Below, piece by piece: positions 1 to 12,034 of a stretch of 64,000 bases of DNA. This DNA is from Temnothorax longispinosus (lineage: Eukaryota > Arthropoda > Insecta > Hymenoptera > Formicidae). The stretch spans positions 17,798,620 through 17,862,619 of the forward strand of contig NC_092366.1 in NCBI RefSeq assembly GCF_030848805.1, read 5' to 3'. A program made the position numbers and the translations under genes. Within the stretch, counting starts at the first letter, position 1. Every line of letters begins with the position of its first letter. The notes under the pieces were generated by a model that saw only the letters and a program-made list of their open reading frames with translations, was not told where the DNA came from and ran no database searches.

Positions 1-871
1 GTTTCAAAACGCACTAATGTCGCGTACATACGCATAAGCTTGTTGCTTGTTCTTTGCGGCTGAAGCTTCGTTCATCTTTTCTCTTCTCTTTAATTACACA
101 TGCGTCATGCGTTTAATTATAAATGTGCTTTTTGAGCGCAAAAATTATGATATCGTGCTGCTATAAAAATAAAACCTCTTATCGCTGTATAAGTTTTCGA
201 CATAAGACGGTATTCTGATATAGCAGATATAGCTTACTTCAAAACGGCTGACAAGGTCGAATAGCGAATAAATGAATTGAAATAGAGTCTACATTTATTT
301 ATATCACGCCTACGGTCACCACATAGCCACATGGGCGAACGTCATGAACCTCGTTCTTAACTTTTTGTATGTATGTATGTACAACTTTTCAGCTTTTCTC
401 TTTGAATCATGACCGAATCGATCTTTAGTGGAGGTCGGGAGCCATTATCCGTATATTAAAGAAGAAGAGAAGAAGAAGCTTCTCTCTCTTTTCCCCCTCA
501 TTGTCTAATTGTACCCCAATCTCGTTTTATAAGTGCAGGAAGCAGGAAGTATAGCGGTGCAAAGGTCTGCATCCTACTCCACTACAACTATAGCAGGGAT
601 CATCTGGCTGGGGCTGGGAGCAAAGAACATATCCATGGCACACATAGTGATGTGGAGTAACGAGGTGGGGAGAGGGTCAACCAGTGGATGACGGAGCAGA
701 TTGTCCCGAGTCCGCGGTAACTGGAGAAATCAGAGACCCTTGTAACAGTCAACCCCGCGCTGGAGACCTCCACGAGACACAGTGGTGCGCGTGTTCCTGA
801 TCCAAGAGGTTAGCCCAGTGCGATGATTCTGGGTGACGTCGGGCGTCGATAACCGAACTCGAAGCGCGACG
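1..871. other. Upstream region and 5' UTR of FITM2; no gene seen
   Basis: No convincing coding frame is visible. The left part is AT-rich. A purine-rich run (GAAGAAGAGAAGAAGAAG) lies near 460-478, and the sequence turns GC-rich from about 600 towards the FITM2 start, as expected for promoter and 5' UTR. A long antisense frame over 749-1681 is a shadow of the FITM2 coding sequence. Confidence 0.5.
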
Positions 872-2089
872 ATGGCGACAGGTAAGCGACGTAGCATCCA
901 CACGTCGTCCTCCGGGAACGCCGGTGCGTTCGGTTACACCAGCAGCGGCGGCGGTCCGCGTTTGACCAGCCGGATGAACTTCCGACCGAGCGGCGCGCAG
1001 CAGGAGGACCGCGGTGGTACCCGACCTACCGCGGCGCCGAGCTCGATCGGCCTCATCCTGGTCACCATGCTGCTGCACGTGTGCAAGAAGTCGCTGCTCT
1101 TCGACACCCGGCTCAAGGTGGCCATCTACTGCGGCACGATATTCATCGTCTCCGTGATCGCAGACTTCGTCGCGATGCCACGCACCTACTTCTCCAGGTC
1201 TGACAACGCCCTGAATCAGTACTTCGTCAAGTGGGGCTGGGGCTGGCTGCTGTCCGTGATCGTGCCCTGGGTCGTCCTGACGGCGCACACGCTCGGCTGC
1301 GGCCGTCGGCCGATCCTGCTGAGGCATCTGGCCCGCATCGTACTCGCCACTGTCGCCTGGCTTGTCTGGACGAAGCTGTTCAATTACATCGAGACTAATT
1401 ACGGCAGGTGTCTGGGCACCCGCGACATCCAGATGCAGTCCAAGGCCAGGTGCCTGCAGTCGGGTAGATTCTGGAGCGGCCTCGACATATCCGGGCACAC
1501 GTTTATCTTGATCTACTCGAGCCTGATCCTCGCTGAGGAAGGCTCCTCCTTGCTGGGATGGGAAGGTATTAAGGACTTGATAATGCGGGAAGAACATACA
1601 CGGTCTGTGCCGAATGAGACCAGCACCGGTCCACTGCGAAATCTCTCCGACGACGACCTGGAGTTCCTGAAGAAGGCGCACCGAGCGCTCACGCCGTATC
1701 TACGTGGCCTCTTTCTGGTGATGACGGTGCAGCAGCTGCTGTGGGACGTTATGCTAGTGTCAACGATGCTCTACTATCACATCATGATTGAGAAATTCTT
1801 GGGTGGCGTAGCCGCGGTCGTCACGTGGTACGTCACGTATCACTGGTGGTACAAACTGCCGAAGATCGGCCTCCCGGCACCCGGTGACGGCCTCTTCAAG
1901 TACAACGAGGTAAAGACGAATCCGGTGCCAGGAATCAGCGCCAGGGTGAGACGCAGCACGTTGAACGGCACCAATCAGCCGAGGTTCATGGGAATGCCTA
2001 TTTTCAGAACGACGCAAGAGACCGCGGAACCAAACCCGTCGCCTAGACAAGTGGATCTCGACGTGTCGATGTCTGCTCCGAGGTTGTAA
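872..2089 (+). CDS. FITM2: Fat storage-inducing transmembrane protein 2 (FIT2), single coding exon
   Basis: FIT2 proteins sit in the ER membrane, act as acyl-CoA diphosphatases, and are needed for lipid-droplet budding and ER homeostasis. The frame codes for 405 residues with several hydrophobic segments (about 60-75, 83-101, 122-140, 155-170, 207-222, 279-300 and 306-325). The two family hallmarks are present: WSGLDISGHTF around residues 201-211, with the catalytic histidine at about 209, and the LYYH stretch with the second conserved histidine at about 303. The loop between residues 223 and 270 is longer than in human FIT2. The open frame extends upstream to a GTG at 833, but the first ATG is at 872 and fits fly homologues that begin MAT. 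A donor-like GTAAGC lies at 881-886, just inside the start, but the frame and homology run straight through it. AATAAA at 2495-2500 is a likely polyadenylation signal. The next gene converges on this one. Confidence 0.93.
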   Translation: MATGKRRSIHTSSSGNAGAFGYTSSGGGPRLTSRMNFRPSGAQQEDRGGTRPTAAPSSIGLILVTMLLHVCKKSLLFDTRLKVAIYCGTIFIVSVIADFVAMPRTYFSRSDNALNQYFVKWGWGWLLSVIVPWVVLTAHTLGCGRRPILLRHLARIVLATVAWLVWTKLFNYIETNYGRCLGTRDIQMQSKARCLQSGRFWSGLDISGHTFILIYSSLILAEEGSSLLGWEGIKDLIMREEHTRSVPNETSTGPLRNLSDDDLEFLKKAHRALTPYLRGLFLVMTVQQLLWDVMLVSTMLYYHIMIEKFLGGVAAVVTWYVTYHWWYKLPKIGLPAPGDGLFKYNEVKTNPVPGISARVRRSTLNGTNQPRFMGMPIFRTTQETAEPNPSPRQVDLDVSMSAPRL

Positions 2090-4127
2090 AAACGCGTCGC
2101 CCTCGACGAACTGATCGCTTTCACGATTCTTGTTCCTTTGGTACTTAAACATTTGGCGATTGATATTTAAATAAGTATCCGGATATAGGGTTCCCTTATG
2201 TTTGAGTACAAAGGTCGATTTGAATGTAAGAATAGTATAAAATATAATTTCGTCTGAAGGATGCCTTCCTTCGGTTTCCTATACGTAAGCAAAGAATTTC
2301 AAATGCACACTCGCATGTGCATTAGGATATCCTTGATAAGTTATTTATAATTGTAGAATGATAAACAGGAATATGCGTCTGTTTTTTCGGTTGTTGGATT
2401 GTTGTTAAGAAGAAAAAAGATTTTGATTTGTTTAGGGTTTAAAGTCAGTGTCTTCGGTAACACTCTTCTGAATTTTGTTTTGTAACTTATATTTAATAAA
2501 GTATGTTGTTAACAAAGCGTCCGTTTTTCTTAAGTTCACAGGTTGTTTACGGCATGGAATAAGCGTAGCGTCTATATACCGTGCTATATTTATACACGGA
2601 AGAAAAGTACAAAATATATATAAGTTTTCGTGATGAAAACTATTTTTCTCCCCTTGCGTGTGGTACAATCGCTACATTTAAGAGAGTATATATTCTTATT
2701 GAAATTATTCTTTCGCATTGTTAGACGGAAGATTGTCTAATAGCAGGTCACTAATCATTTTTATTAAATGCTTCTAATTTGGCAATAATAAAAATCTCCA
2801 TATTCTGAATTGTATCATGAAAAATAACAATTTGTTTTCCAGAGAAAAAATGTGATAACAAAATAATATATCGTGATAACAAAATAAATACATAATTTGC
2901 AATATTTGTTGTAATAAATTCATCCTTTTGTTACAGATCGAAACTTCTTTGTCCATTAATGAAAAGTAACAACGTCAGATAGCTCTAATTGATTATTATT
3001 AGCTTGTATTAGCAAAGTCATCTTGTCCTTACTTTGTGAAAAATGACATTAATTTAGCAGCACTGCCTATTATAATTGTAACAAAATTAATTTTCTATTG
3101 TTGATTTTGCCTACGAGTACAGCAGAATAATTCTCATATTTGGCAACATAGAGATCTTTGACAATCGATGTTTAATACTTTGACATTAGAATAAAAGTAG
3201 ACATTTTTGTTAATAGATATTTGTACAGAGATACAATTTACATCGGTTAATATCACCTCACTAATCTGCTTTTAGAAAAATCGTAACTCATCGCGATTGT
3301 AGACTTATTATGCGCACATGTGTTAACGAAAATTCAGTTAACCAACATGGATATAATTATGCATGTGCAATAAGATGCAAGTTGTATACTTCCTCGATAT
3401 GCGTAATGTATTTCTTATGTTTTACATTTTACATAAAAATAATCACTCGAGTGTTACTTAAACAAAATCGCGACGAGACTGTACAGTACCAATTATTATG
3501 TTCAAGCGTCTACCTAAGAAAAAGAGAAGTCTAGTGAAGAAATAAAACGTAAATAATGGGAATTAACCCTGTATTGTAAAAATGAGAACATTTTTGCTTA
3601 TATATACCATCACAATCTAACAGGCCTCACATATTTCGTTATTTCGTGATGGTGATGGCAGCTAATTATACAGTGTACTTAGATAACATTTAATACATAC
3701 GTATTTATCCACATTCACGAACAGAGATCGAATACCGAAACGAAATGATTTCGTTAGTAACTGTATATCGATATCTAATTACAATTGTATTATCTTTCAA
3801 AAAATGAAAATAATCTGTAATTTCGGTAAGTTTAGTTTTTCATTAATAGGTATGAGAAAGATCTTTACATATATCCCGATATTTAATATATAATAAATTT
3901 TTTGCAACATTTTTTTTGCAAAATACATATCTAAGCGTGCTGCAAATTTAATTAATTTATTAATTTTACCGGAAAATTATCTGTATATTGATATATACGT
4001 TATATGTCATGTCAGAATTCATATCAATCTTTTTTTCCGGTTCTCATTATACATGAGACTGATATTTGTTATACCGTTTTCGATCCCTGTTCATAAAGAG
4101 CGCACGCTGACATCAATCGAATTGATT
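2090..4127. other. Convergent 3' region between FITM2 and ZC3H18-like gene
   Basis: AT-rich sequence with only short chance frames. It probably holds the 3' UTRs of both flanking genes, with an AATAAA at 2495-2500 for the plus-strand gene. I see no RNA gene or repeat array. Confidence 0.5.
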
Positions 4128-7100
4128 TTAAACTTTCGATCTTTTACGCGCAATCGCATCCTCCACGGCCTTTAGTTGTTTTAATAATTCCTCGCGTCGC
4201 GAGCTCGCCTTCTTGGCGGCTTTGGCCGCCGCCGCGGCCACTTGCGCTTTGTTGTCGATTAACGGCGGTGACTCGATACTCCGCTTTTTACCTGCCATAA
4301 GTGCACTACGGTCGATCTTTTTCACCGCTGTGGTGTTGCTCGTGGGTTTCAGTGTTAGCTTAATCTGCTGCTTCGCGCCGCTCAGCTTCAAAGCGTCAAT
4401 GCCTTTGGAGTCTTTACGCGTTATCGGCGGTGTTGAACCCTTTCTTCTACGCGCCTCACTCGAGGACGACGAGTAACTCGATTCGCTCGAGTCGCTACTA
4501 CTTCCACTGCTCTCCGATCCTGAGCTACTGTGAGATGACCTGAAATATATATATTTTTTCTTTTCTTTTTCTTCACACAACATTAATAAATGCAATATAA
4601 ATCAAGGAACATCTCCTAAGATTAGATTCGCTGATCTAGTAAGTCATAACTCATTTTGTTACATTCTCAAAAGAAGTTTTTGACGATAACTTTGCAGTGA
4701 ATTGCGTGTGTCAGAATTAGTATGATCTCAAAAAAATGAGAATTTTTTAGATTTATATCTTTCACATTCATATTTTTTAAAATTTAACTACTTGTAATTT
4801 AAAAGACATCTTTTTTTTACCTAGATCTAGAGCGACTTTTAATGATCTTAGCCACAGCAGCCGCAGCCATAGCAGCCTTTTGCTCCCTGGCTTTTTCGTG
4901 ATGACGATGAGATGAGAGCGGGCTTGGGGCAGGTGGATTCAATCCGGCCCGTCGATGCAACGTACCCGTAGGAGAGATAGAACCTTTGGGTGGGCGAGGA
5001 GAGGGAGCGGGAGGATTCATTAGCATAGCACCTCGTTGAGGTGTGGCTGCGGGGACAGCCGGGGGATTTGCAGGTGGTGAAGTAAGAACAGTGGATTTGC
5101 TTTTGCCAGCAGAACGGGTTCTAGATGGCGGGGAGGGTGAGCGAGACCTGGATAGGGAGTCGTAAGAACTGTAGCTAGAACGACTGGAGCTACGGCTAGA
5201 ACTAAAAAGACGATACTCTTGTACGTTTTTATATATAAAAAAGTAGCACAGTAAACATTTAGGTAAAAAAAATGCACGCAATTCTTGACTAATGTGTTAT
5301 TTTCGTTTTCTCACTTTCTTTCTCTTTGCGTGAGAAATACTATTGAATGTATTGTTCTCAATAAGTCTCCAGATCTTCCGAGAATTTCTATATATAGAGC
5401 GCTCTTTAAAAGATAACAGAACATAATAATGAATTGCATACGAATACGCGTAATACCTCGTTGAAGAATATGAAGAGCCGGAAGAGTAAGACTGCCGCCG
5501 GGATCGACGAGACGATGTATTGCGGCGTACGGTGCTCGGGGACTTGCGTCGCATCCATGGATCTGCCCATTCGTCGCCTCTACTCCTTTCGGCAGGAGGT
5601 GGCTCTTCCTCTCGCCAAGGTTTCGTCGGAGGAATACGCTCTACAATGACTTCCCGCGATGGCCGTTTATGCTTCTTCTCATACTTTTCATAATAATCAC
5701 GTTCTCTATCGCGCTCACGATCTCGTTCCCTCTCGCGATCGCGACTATGCGGTGGCGGAGAAACCGAATGCGCACCACGAGGAATCGCATGATAATCAAA
5801 ACGTTCCCGGTAGTCCCGAGACTGAGACTCTTTGTAGTGCACTCGCCTGGTTATTGAAAATAAAAGTGAGAATAAGTTTGATTGCGAAGCATTTTGTAGG
5901 ATTGATATACAATATAAAAATAATTTTTAGAGCTAAAAATAAAGTCTTTTTAGAGCTTGGTCATACACGATCGTTTCGTTCTCACCTGTAATAGTCGGTT
6001 GACGCGGATGGAGGATAATATCCTTCGGGCTCGTCAACATATCTTTCTGGCGTAATTCTGGTAGAAGATGATACCCTGCGCGGTACCTCCCGTTGCGGCC
6101 ATCTTTCGACCGGCGGCTCAGGACTAGCGGCTCTCACATAGTATCCCGCCTCTCTATCTAATTCATCCTGTCCTAAACTCAGGTTCATTTTCTTCTCTTC
6201 GAAATCCATGTCCGATTCTTTGCGTTTATTAGCTTTACGCATCATCTAGGTAATCAGGTAGGAAAATATCTTCTTTGAAATTCGATTTTAGATTGGAATG
6301 TTTATAAAATATTATAAACGGCATACATAGTGCCATGCGCAAGATCTTACGCGTAACTTACTTCCTTGGCGTGTCGCAGACCACGTTCCCAGGCAGATTC
6401 AGTCGGCGTCTCTTCGACCTTAGGTGCATGTGTAGGAGCACCGTAACTGGGCAATGATGCTCGCATACTCGGTCTGTCGATGTGCGATCTATATTCGTGT
6501 GGCGCGGCGGCGTGTGGCGGATATGCCATAGGCCTCACCATATCAAACATGGTGTAGTTACCTTTGTCTGTCACTCCCGGATGCAAAAATCTACAGCTAA
6601 CGCCCCATGTACATTGGCCCCGACTATAAAAACGACACACTGGTCTCGGTTCAGTCTCCTCCGGCCGTGCATCATCTCCATCGCTAAGCTCCCCTTCCTC
6701 CAATTCAGATTCTTCTTTCTCCCCTTCTTCCCCTTCTTCTTTATCGTTCGTCTCGCCAGATTCTTTCGACTTCGCCTTATCCCTGTCTTTATCTTTATCT
6801 TTGCTATCTTTCTCTGTGTTATCTTTAGTCTCTTTCGCAATAGGCGCCTCAGTTTCACCTATAATTTTATCAACAGTAAATGCAATTTTATAGAAGTATC
6901 TTATTGAACGAAACATTTATAGAATATTATAATGTTCAGATATCTATGCAATTTCAATTAAAGAAATGGATTTGAAGCTTGAAATTTATAATATATTTAC
7001 CTTCGTCACGCTCATCTTTCCATTGACCATCGGCTTCAAAATCTAGTTGCTCACTTTCCTCTGTCAAGCCAACTGGTGCAATTTTGTCTTCCTTTCCTGT

Positions 7101-8090
7101 ACTTTCTTCGTCATTATTAGTTTCTTGTTTGGCATCCTGTTCTTGAGCCTTGTTTGTTTCTGCGTTCTGTTCAGCGGACTCTTCAGCACCGTCCATACTC
7201 TCAAGATCTGATACGTCCGACAAATCCTCGCCATGAGTCATAGGTGTAGGTTTAGATTTAGACATGGGCTCTGGTTCGTCTTCAATATCTCCATCCGAGA
7301 TTTGCTCGCCGTCCAATTCGTTATACGACTCGTTCTTTTCGTCTTCGGGAGACCGAGGGCCTGAATGCGCCGGTGAGGGTTTATCCGATTCTTGATCATC
7401 CATAGGAGACGCCGGACCGGATTTGAACGACTTCGGCGAGCTCGCCGATATTAAGGACTTGACGGAACTCGGTCCCGATCTGGGTGACTTTGGCGAACTT
7501 TGCCTGGACTCGCTATTCTTGTATGAGTATGACTTTAATGAATTGTCAGCAGATCTTTGCGTATCCGCTTCGAGGTCAGACGCCTTCGACTCGGTGTCTC
7601 CGAAGCGCATAGACTTGGAATCGTTCGAAGGGGAGAGACACGACCCATTGTCCTGTACGGGCGATCGAGACAAGCTGCGATACGATGGGGGTGAAGCGGG
7701 AGAGTTATTTCCCGAGTGGTTGGACGAGTCGTTTGGGTTGTATGCCGGCGATTTGGGCGGGCCATAAGGCGATAAGGGTGACAGCGGTGGAGACTTTGAC
7801 AAACTACGGATCGACCTCGGGGAGCCCTCTTCACTGGGAGACATTATCCCGGATCGCTGCGATTTCGGCGATAACGGGGTGGATCGTGGCGACTTGGACT
7901 CGTCGCCTGATAACGGCGATCGAGGAGACTTCCCGCCGGAGAAGATGGAACTCGCGGCGGACTTTCGTCGCTCCGATCCGGAAGAGTGATGCGAGTAGTG
8001 TGACGATGTTACCTCATCTCTGGCCGAAGCAAGCCGATTCCTGCCTTCGTCATATCCCTCCGAGGAACTGTCCGTACCAGAGTCGGACAT
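4128..8090 (-). CDS. ZC3H18: ZC3H18-like CCCH zinc-finger RNA-processing protein, six coding exons
   Basis: ZC3H18 is a nuclear protein linking the cap-binding/ARS2 complex to the NEXT-exosome RNA decay machinery. Coding exons on the minus strand are 8090-7001, 6858-6362, 6245-5986, 5846-5457, 5201-4821 and 4539-4128; phases agree and total 3030 bp, or 1009 residues. The N-terminal third is Ser/Pro-rich and acidic. One CCCH finger lies at about residues 438-456 (C-x7-C-x5-C-x3-H), followed by HPGVTDKGNY and then PTESAWERGLRHAKE, a ZC3H18 signature. The middle is RE/RD-rich, the next part is RS/SR-rich, and the C terminus is a lysine/alanine-rich helix. The start is the first ATG after an acceptor at 8110-8109. 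A likely 5' UTR exon ends at 8326 (donor GTAAGC) and carries a stop in frame with this ATG. Homology is strongest around the finger; the low-complexity parts are supported only by open frame and splice phase. Confidence 0.9.
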
Positions 8091-8325
8091 GTCGGACTCT
8101 ATTTCAGCCTGTAAATTAATGAGACTCGTTAAAAGGGCGGCCGGACAATTTCAAACGGACGAGAACGGGGGAATGTCTTGATTAGATCTCTAAATGTAAC
8201 CCATTCCAATCTCTCTCTTATTTGGTAAGTTAACTTAAGCCTTTATTTATTTATTTATTTTTTTTAAGGCGTACCGACCGTATGTAGCACTGAATAATCT
8301 GCATCAGTAGCATCACAGAGCTTAC

Positions 8326-10010
8326 CTGTGTCAATCAGAGTCTGTGAAGTATTCGCTCTTGATGGCACAACGCGCGCGATCCATATCGTGTCGAACATAC
8401 TTTCTTATATCACAACTTTCGACTTTCTCGCTCTTTTTTTTTATTCAAAACTTTTTTGCTTTAATACTTTATTACTCAAACTGAACTTTGCTTGCTCACA
8501 TATGCGATACGTGCCGTTTTTGGCCGGACTTTTCTTGCGCGGAACTTTTTAGTGTCGTTTTAAACTTTCAACTTGAACACAACACAAACTAAGTAAAGTA
8601 CTGATAAACCACGAACCGTTTTTTAAATACTGCACTAGCGAAACTATAGCGAACGAACTTTCAACCTGAAAGAATATTTCTTGGGCCTATGGGGGAGAGA
8701 AAGAAAATGGGACAGGACCGGGAGGATGAGATGAACGGACAAAAACATGAAGGAAGCTTCAATGATGGCATATCCTAATCACATTAATGATTGTTTTTTG
8801 GCAAAATGTAATTCAATTATGTAATCAAGATTGTAATAGGTAACCTCTGTTAATACAAGCTCTTCGGAAAGAGAAGACTGTACTCTCCAAGCAATCATAC
8901 CTCAAGGCTCTCTTCTCGTTTACCTTCGGGCCAGAATTAAACTTTGCCATTGCGACGATTCCGATGACGTTTATTTAGGTGCATTAATTATTTAGGAGCA
9001 TTAATTCCTGGTGAAGTCTAAAGAGAATTCGTAGTGTACATGTGTGGTGACAAAACGTCAAAGGATTCACAGTATCGATTGCAGTAATGATACACGTAAT
9101 TAACAAACGAACAGAGGAGTGACTTCTTACATTTAGTTCCACATTAAACAGATCTTGTGTAGCGTACACAGGATCCATCTAATACCTCATCAAGTCCAAG
9201 TTTGTTTATTTATTTCTGTTTACGAGAGAGATAAAAGGCGCAGCCAGGGTACCGTCTGGGAGCTTCTCCTCTCGGGGACGACGTGCAGTACCTCGCTTCG
9301 TCGCGTCAGCGCGGATACACGCTTATCTCCGTGCGAGTCGCGCGGAGAAGGTTAAAGCGGAAGGTTAAGGCGACGTTCGCGATTACTGCAATCCAGACTG
9401 CGACGCGAGGAACACGCGTGGGCGTGAACATGCGTGCATGCGTGCGTGCAAGTGGGTACGGGGTAGCATTCGCGGGTTGCGCGGTGGAGCCAGACGGGAG
9501 GGGGAAGAGGGGGGACTGGCACAGGTCGGCACGGTTATCGTTTATCCGCGTCCTGTCCGTGTGAGACGGGACGTCGGCGGTTGCGATCTTACCTTGGTCG
9601 CGCGTTTACTGCGAGGCCTGCGCGGGGCCTCGGCGGTGACTCCGAGACCTCGTAACGAGGACTCCAAAGGCGGCCGGCGTCACCCGCGGATGCTGACGTT
9701 TTTCTCTCGCGTCAGCCGCGACGAGACTCGGCCGACTCGGCGAGGCTCACGAGACTCCTCCACGACGGACGGCGCTCGGCTCACACGCGCACGTAACCCT
9801 GCACCCCGGTCCGTGTGCGGGAAACACGTTTCCGGATCCCTCGCTCTCTCTCTGATCTCTCTGGCCTCTGGCCTCTGGCCGTTCTTTCGGTCTTTCGTCG
9901 CGCAGAATTAGCAACCCCCGTCGTCGCGAAGAGAACAAAGCACAAACGTCGAGAGGGAGAGCGAGAGAGCCGAGAGGGAAACGCACCGTCCGTTTCACGG
10001 CCGTGAGTTT
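8326..10010 (-). promoter_or_regulatory. 5' UTR exon(s) and GC/CpG-rich promoter region of the ZC3H18-like gene
   Basis: Reading the minus strand, a good donor (CAG|GTAAGC) at 8326/8325 could join the acceptor at 8109, and a second good donor (AAG|GTAAGATC) sits at 9593/9592. The 9230-10010 stretch is strikingly GC- and CpG-rich against AT-rich flanks, as in insect housekeeping promoters. The simplest reading is two alternative non-coding first exons. Frames of up to 157 codons within the GC-rich part have no recognisable family and overlap on both strands, so I do not call them genes. Confidence 0.4.
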
Positions 10011-12034
10011 GAGATCGCTAGATGGGCGCGATTTTGCGTTTATTCCGTTCGTCCATGAATGGGATCGACCAATCAGTTGTTGAGTGGTCGGCATCTCATT
10101 GGCACTGACGTTTTTGTACGGAACGCTCGTCTTCGTCAGCTGTATTATCGATTGAACGCGAAAGTTTAGTTTACGGTTCTTACGAATAGGTTGCAGCATA
10201 TGTCGGAGCACGTGTCCGCACGTGTCGAAGTAAAAAAGGAAAAGGATTCCTCAGATTGAAGATGATTATAAATCCTCCTTGCCTCTTCTTCGATTGAAAT
10301 AAAGCCATGAGCGAAAGAAGAAAAATAAGACTGAAATAAACTATTATACAATTTATATGGCTCCGTTCAGGGGCGATTAACTTATTTTGACAGATCTCAA
10401 GTTCGATTCCGATTTTCGTCGATTTCCTACGAACACTGTACTGTGAGCCCCTTTTCCACGATAATTAAAGATTATAATAGTTTAAGAAGTACTGTGTCGA
10501 ATGATCAGTACCCAATAAATAGTTAAACGCACTTGGATCCAACCTGAATCCTTTCGAAAAGATGAAGATAAAAAAGAAGCCAGACGACGAACAGGTCTCG
10601 AGTTTCTCGCCAAGACTTTTTACAAAAGATGTGGGGTCTTTCAGATTATCTTATTTCGGATCTCTATATTCTCTTACTCGTAGTTGATTAAATAAAGGAA
10701 AAATACTTTAAAATGGATGTCACTATACTTGCTGACAAAATCAGCAAGTATAGTTAATATGGCAAACTGGAAACTGGAATAAGTAAAGATCCATGTTAAA
10801 TTAACCGATAGAAAATTCGCTTTTAATTTCTTATATGTAATATTACAAGATGATGGATTACGTATGGAGATTCGTTTATATACTAATTGTCTTTATTTAA
10901 GTAAAGAAAACTTAATTCGTAATACCTAAATATATAGTACTTAAATTTTCATATCGACTGAACTAAATAGCTCGTAAAGTACATTACATAACATAAAGTA
11001 AACTTACTCTAGCCATTACAATTGATATCCAATGTCAAATCAATGATGAATGTAAGCGTAATATTCAATAACCGCTAGTGTCGTTGATAACACTTTTTCT
11101 TATTGCAATTTTTCCTACAAGTTATCTATATATATATATCTTATATGATATAAATTATATACGAAAATATAACAAAAATGCGGTATAAAATCTACAAGAG
11201 CTATTATTGTAACAGATCTATATACGTAAAGATAATCTAAAAAAACAGTCTAGAAATTAATAAACTTGGAGAATATTAAATTTACGTTTAACATTGACAA
11301 GACAAGTCTCGTGTGAATTACAGAAAAAGTTGTACATATTCCGAATACTGTTAGTATGTCAGTCATGAAATCGCAATGAATTCGAATGTACTGTTGGAAG
11401 ATATTCCTGTCCTAATCCATGTCCTAAAATCAGATAGTCGCACTTTTTTTTTGCTGTAGTCGTTAAATGCGACTCAAATCGAATCCTTTGTTCAAAACAC
11501 AAAAAACCGCGCTTATTTGTACATTCGATTGATTTAGCTTGAACAGAATTCTAAAATAATCAGCTACACTTCGTAATAGCGTCTCTCATGTTCAGTAGCT
11601 TTCTAAACTTTTAAGCAAAGTATACAAAAGAACATGATCACGATTTTAAATACAGACAATATTTATTAATATTAGTACTCGCTTTACTTGAAGAAACATC
11701 CAACACCCTATCTCAAGAAGATTTCAATAATCTTTGCGTTAGAAACAAAAACTTCTCCTGAATTAAATTGTGTGGAAAAGCGAAGATAATCCTAAATCTT
11801 AATTTCTAAGTTTATAATTCGGAATTTACTGTTAAAGTTATCTCATACTGATAATTGAAAAATTTATCAAAAATATTATTGAAGCATGTTACATTTTATC
11901 AAAAAGATAATATACTTCAATACTCGTCAGAGAAAATCCTTATTAAAATATTACGTGTATTACTAAGGCATCTTGTGAATCATATCTGTTTTTTTTTATC
12001 GCGATAATATCATCAACTAATAAAACTTATTTAT
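10011..12034. other. AT-rich intergenic spacer
   Basis: No coding frame of note. It contains a perfect short hairpin at 10722-10754. The part next to 12035 is probably 3' UTR of the minus-strand gene that follows. Confidence 0.5.
10722..10754. repeat. Perfect 14-bp stem, 5-nt loop hairpin
   Basis: ACTATACTTGCTGA (10722-10735) is followed by the loop CAAAA and then its exact reverse complement (10741-10754). It is isolated in AT-rich spacer and has no neighbouring T-run that would suggest an RNA polymerase III terminator. Confidence 0.7.

Noticed and set aside
749..1681. Long (310-codon) minus-strand frame
   Set aside because: Antisense shadow of FITM2; Arg/Asp/Gly-rich with no family features.
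9155..9911. Overlapping plus-strand frames of 66-157 codons in GC-rich DNA
   Set aside because: GC-rich DNA has few stops; frames occur on both strands, none shows a domain, and a minus-strand donor lies inside. Better explained as promoter/5' UTR.
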